A stretch of DNA of 64,000 bases, from positions 1 through 64,000 of the forward strand of contig CAZFST010000004.1 in assembly GCA_964522015.1 (NCBI GenBank), given 5' to 3'. Position 1 is the stretch's first letter, and each line of letters begins with the position of its first letter. The stretch comes from QQWI01 sp964522015. Its GTDB lineage: Bacteria; Bacillota; Clostridia; Peptostreptococcales; Acidaminobacteraceae. Position numbers and translations under genes: made by a program. Shown piece by piece: positions 61,808-64,000 of this stretch. The notes below the pieces were generated by a model. It ran no database searches. It was not told the DNA's origin and saw only the letters and a program-made list of their open reading frames with translations.

Positions 61808-63161
61808 CCAAAGCACAGTAAACCAGGCTAGCTGTACTGAGCCTGTACTCCAGGTTTGTCGTCCCAAACCTGTACACCAGGCTAGCTGTACTAAACCTGT
61901 AAACCAGGTTTGTCGTCCCAAACCTGTACTTGTAGCCATTATTGGGGCAGGGGATAGAGGTAAAGATCGGTATGGGGCTTATATCGAAGCTAATCAAGAG
62001 ACCATTCAGGTGGTGGCAGTTGCAGAGCCCAATTTATTAAAGCGGCAAGCAGCAGCGGTGGCCCATCAAATTCCGGCAGATAGACAATTTGAAAGCTGGG
62101 AAGATTTCTTTGCCTTAGAAAAGTGTTGTGATGGGGTTTTAATCACCACTTCTGATGATCTCCACTACCAGCCAGTGATGCGAGCCCTGGAAATGGGCTA
62201 CCACGTTTTATTAGAAAAACCCATGTCAAATCAACTGAATGAAGTATTGGCAATTGGCAATGCTTCTGAGCATGCAAAAGGTCAGATACTGGTTTGTCAC
62301 GTCCTGAGATATACCACCTTCTACAGTGAAATAAAAAGGCTGATTGAAAGCGGTGTGATTGGTGAAGTGGTCAATATTCAGCATAATGAAAATATCGGCT
62401 ATTACCATTTCGCTCATAGTTTTGTTCGTGGTAATTGGCGCAATACAAAAGAAAGCAGCCCTTTGATATTAGCAAAGAGCTGCCATGATATGGATTTATT
62501 AATTTGGTTGAGCGGTAAAGAACCCTTGAGTGTTTCTTCTTACGGCAAACTGACACACTTTTGCCAGGACCAAGCACCAGCTGGATCTGGTACCCGATGC
62601 TTGGTGGATTGCCAAATTAGAGAAAACTGTGTTTATGCACCAGAACGGATTTACACCCCAAATCTAGGCCGTTGGCCGTCAACGGTTGTCAGTGAAATTC
62701 AAACACCTGAAGCCCTTGAAGAAGCCCTACTTAAAGGCCCCTATGGTCGGTGTGTTTATCAGTGCGATAATGATGTGGTTGACCACCAGGTCACCATTGT
62801 TGAATTTGAAGATGGGGTGACAGCAAGCTTTAACCTTAGCGCATTTACTAACGAAGTCAACAGAACCCTTAAAATAATGGGTACAAAGGGCGAAATTAGA
62901 GGTAATGATGCCAACAACGAAATCACCCTTAAAGTATTTGGGGGCGAGAGCAAAACCTATAACCCTAAAGTGGTTCAGGGAGGCCATGGTGGTGGCGATA
63001 CCGGTATTATGGAGGACTTTGTGAAGATTCTTAAGGGCGAGCCCGCTCTGGCACTGACAAGTGCTAAAATATCAGTGATGTCCCATGTTCTGAGCTTTGC
63101 TGCAGAAGCTTCAAGAACTGAAGCGCGGGTAATCAAGCTAGACGAATTCATATCCAAATAA
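61800..63161 (+). CDS. Gfo/Idh/MocA oxidoreductase with repeat-derived N-terminal extension
   Basis: 453-aa NAD(P)-dependent sugar oxidoreductase: VLVAIIGAGDRG (cofactor loop), VLLEKPMSN with the conserved EKP, and a C-terminal beta sheet. GAGGAGG lies before ATG 61800, overlapping the kinase stop by 8 bp. Before the Rossmann strand are about 42 extra residues, two copies of a QASCT-PV-QVCRPKPV-like unit encoded by the 54-bp repeat at 61823-61930. The repeat seems to have been inserted in frame between start codon and domain. The extension adds four Cys. Substrate unknown; a glycosidase-like or dehydrogenase role is possible. Confidence 0.85.
   Translation: MVNQSTVNQASCTEPVLQVCRPKPVHQASCTKPVNQVCRPKPVLVAIIGAGDRGKDRYGAYIEANQETIQVVAVAEPNLLKRQAAAVAHQIPADRQFESWEDFFALEKCCDGVLITTSDDLHYQPVMRALEMGYHVLLEKPMSNQLNEVLAIGNASEHAKGQILVCHVLRYTTFYSEIKRLIESGVIGEVVNIQHNENIGYYHFAHSFVRGNWRNTKESSPLILAKSCHDMDLLIWLSGKEPLSVSSYGKLTHFCQDQAPAGSGTRCLVDCQIRENCVYAPERIYTPNLGRWPSTVVSEIQTPEALEEALLKGPYGRCVYQCDNDVVDHQVTIVEFEDGVTASFNLSAFTNEVNRTLKIMGTKGEIRGNDANNEITLKVFGGESKTYNPKVVQGGHGGGDTGIMEDFVKILKGEPALALTSAKISVMSHVLSFAAEASRTEARVIKLDEFISK
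61823..61930 (+). repeat. Two 54-bp palindrome-containing tandem repeats
   Basis: Copies at 61823-61876 and 61877-61930 differ at about five positions. Each has AGGCT...AGCCT or a decayed version, and GGTTTG-TCGTCC-CAAACC, a perfect 6-bp hairpin. It looks like a REP/MITE-like unit placed in coding sequence. Confidence 0.88.
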
Positions 63162-63165
63162 AAGG

Positions 63166-63213
63166 AAGGGCTGTTGCCAATCTAGATAATTAGATGAGCA
63201 ACAACCCTTTCAT
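63166..63213. terminator. Bidirectional terminator between the sugar operon and mnmH
   Basis: AAGGGCTGTTGC (63166-63177) pairs with GCAACAACCCTT (63198-63209), then TCATTTTATTT. Confidence 0.82.
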
Positions 63214-63214
63214 T

Positions 63215-64000
63215 TTATTTGATGGCTAATATGTCTTGGGCTATAAATTCAAGAACACCTTCTGCATCCCCTTCAAAGAGGATGCTTTTTTCCCATCTAC
63301 CTCTTTGGTAGGCATACATTGGATCGTAGTAGGTTGTTAATAACTGCCGACACCAATCTTGATGGCCTTCAAGGCAATCATTATTGTAGGCATCTTCAAA
63401 AGCAGCACTGACTAGATTGTACCGTTCAAGACCAAGGCGCTTTTGTATTCTTAAAAAGCGCTCACTAAGGTCACTATGCCACTTGACTTTACCCAATTCT
63501 TCACCAAATGCTAGGGTGTATTCTTCTTGAGCGAGGACCACGTATTCTTGCCAAGTCCGCAGCACCCGATCTTCAACAGAGCTGGTTAAAACAATCAGGG
63601 GGGCAGCAGAAAGATGGGCCATAAAATCAAGAGGAATCATAACTCTGCCGATGGCCCGGCTTTCATTTTCAAAAAAAAGTGCTGTGGACCCTTGAAGCTT
63701 TTGCCTGAGTATTTCTTGTGCTAAAAGATTTTCAAAAGTTGCTTGTGCAGGTTGTGGTGTCAACATGGGGCCGAAAGCAGAACCCCTGTGTTTAGCAAGT
63801 CCTTCTAAATCGATGGCTTGATTGATCTGGTGTAGCAAGGGGGTTTTTCCAGCCCCTGTATGACCACCAATCATAAAAAGGCGCATCTTATCACCATTTA
63901 GGGTATCGAAAGGATTGTCGAGTACGGACAATGCATGGTTTCTTAGGGCTTTGTAGCCACCCTCGATACGGTCAATTGGCCTTCCAAGTCCATGTGAGAG
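63215..64000 (-). CDS. mnmH: tRNA 2-selenouridine synthase, C-terminal part (cut by window edge)
   Basis: C-terminal 261 residues of SelU/MnmH, which converts 2-thiouridine to 2-selenouridine at tRNA position 34 with selenophosphate. The P-loop is FMIGGHTGAGKTPLLHQ, followed by LEGLAKHRGSAFG, a family hallmark. The frame stays open to the window edge and upstream reads LGRPIDRIEGGYKALRN, the end of the rhodanese domain, so the gene continues past 64000; a TTG near 63931 is not the start. The catalytic Cys lies outside. It implies selenium use in this organism. Confidence 0.9.
   Translation of the reverse strand, partial: LSHGLGRPIDRIEGGYKALRNHALSVLDNPFDTLNGDKMRLFMIGGHTGAGKTPLLHQINQAIDLEGLAKHRGSAFGPMLTPQPAQATFENLLAQEILRQKLQGSTALFFENESRAIGRVMIPLDFMAHLSAAPLIVLTSSVEDRVLRTWQEYVVLAQEEYTLAFGEELGKVKWHSDLSERFLRIQKRLGLERYNLVSAAFEDAYNNDCLEGHQDWCRQLLTTYYDPMYAYQRGRWEKSILFEGDAEGVLEFIAQDILAIK

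Noticed and set aside
61823..61930. 54-bp repeats as a CRISPR remnant
   Set aside because: The two copies are directly adjacent, with no spacer, and are read in frame as protein.
63215..63931. Short stand-alone P-loop protein starting at TTG 63931
   Set aside because: The frame is open to the window edge and its upstream codons match the rhodanese-domain end of SelU/MnmH, so it is a truncated view of a longer gene.
1..64000. tRNA or rRNA genes, prophage, replication origin
   Set aside because: I scanned intergenic regions by eye and saw no tRNA-like cloverleaf, rRNA segment, phage structural gene or DnaA-box cluster; a tRNAscan/Rfam run would settle this.

Overview
The window looks like the chromosome of an anaerobic or microaerotolerant monoderm Firmicute of the Clostridia. 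Evidence: strong GGAGG-type ribosome binding sites, a class III fructose-bisphosphatase, a leucine T-box leader, a three-repeat SLH surface protein, a water-forming NADH oxidase, an archaeal-type phosphoglycerate-mutase homologue beside thrC, and a heliorhodopsin, a family known mainly from monoderms and archaea. I cannot name the genus; Fusibacter/Acidaminobacter-like Clostridia would fit, but that is inference. Base composition is moderately AT-rich by eye and coding density is high.

Layout. 0-9 kb: a quinone-oxidoreductase/SDR pair behind a palindromic operator, fbp-dinB, a complete IS200/IS605 element (tnpA, tnpB, predicted omegaRNA) abutting a PAS-GGDEF cyclase, and a YczE-type membrane protein. 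9-15 kb: a 51-residue basic protein, an NADH oxidase with a Fur-like box over its promoter, an orphan formiminoglutamase, a methyltransferase, a RelB/YoeB toxin-antitoxin pair and an aminotransferase. 15-25 kb: an accessory stretch with five intact GNAT acetyltransferases and one decayed copy, plus MATE exporter, RNase Z, APH-type kinase, nitrilase-family hydrolase, ferredoxin-flavodoxin protein and a second YczE-type protein. 25.6-27.4 kb: a two-gene minus-strand operon encoding an XRE-HTH/cobalamin-binding regulator of CarH/LitR architecture and a heliorhodopsin, with an 11-bp inverted repeat bracketing its promoter. 27.4-32.5 kb: T-box-controlled leuACDB. 32.5-41 kb (minus strand): CHASE4-GGDEF-EAL protein coupled to a secreted clostripain-type protease, a PdaC-like polysaccharide deacetylase, a DEAD-box helicase and a DMT transporter. 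41-51.6 kb: phosphoesterase, Gly-zipper-like small protein, YibE/F membrane protein, a 1913-residue SLH-anchored PHP/lamin-tail protein, and a chemoreceptor. 51.7-58.7 kb: HAD phosphatase sharing the operator seen at the window start, MerR and GntR regulators, aspartokinase, threonine synthase and a candidate non-orthologous homoserine kinase. 58.7-63.2 kb: AraC regulator and a sugar-salvage operon (nucleotidyltransferase, NahK-like kinase, Gfo/Idh oxidoreductase). The right edge cuts the tRNA 2-selenouridine synthase gene.

Themes. (1) The B12-domain regulator plus heliorhodopsin is the strongest candidate for an undescribed system: two chromophore-associated protein types in one transcription unit. 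(2) Several genes carry short in-frame tandem duplications: five 15-bp units inside leuB, 18-bp pairs in dinB and the APH-like gene, a 54-bp palindromic pair at the start of the Gfo/Idh gene, 12-bp units in the SLH-protein linker, and a duplicated start region in leuD. (3) Cell-surface and c-di-GMP functions cluster between 32 and 51 kb. All function calls rest on sequence motifs read by eye; no database search was possible.
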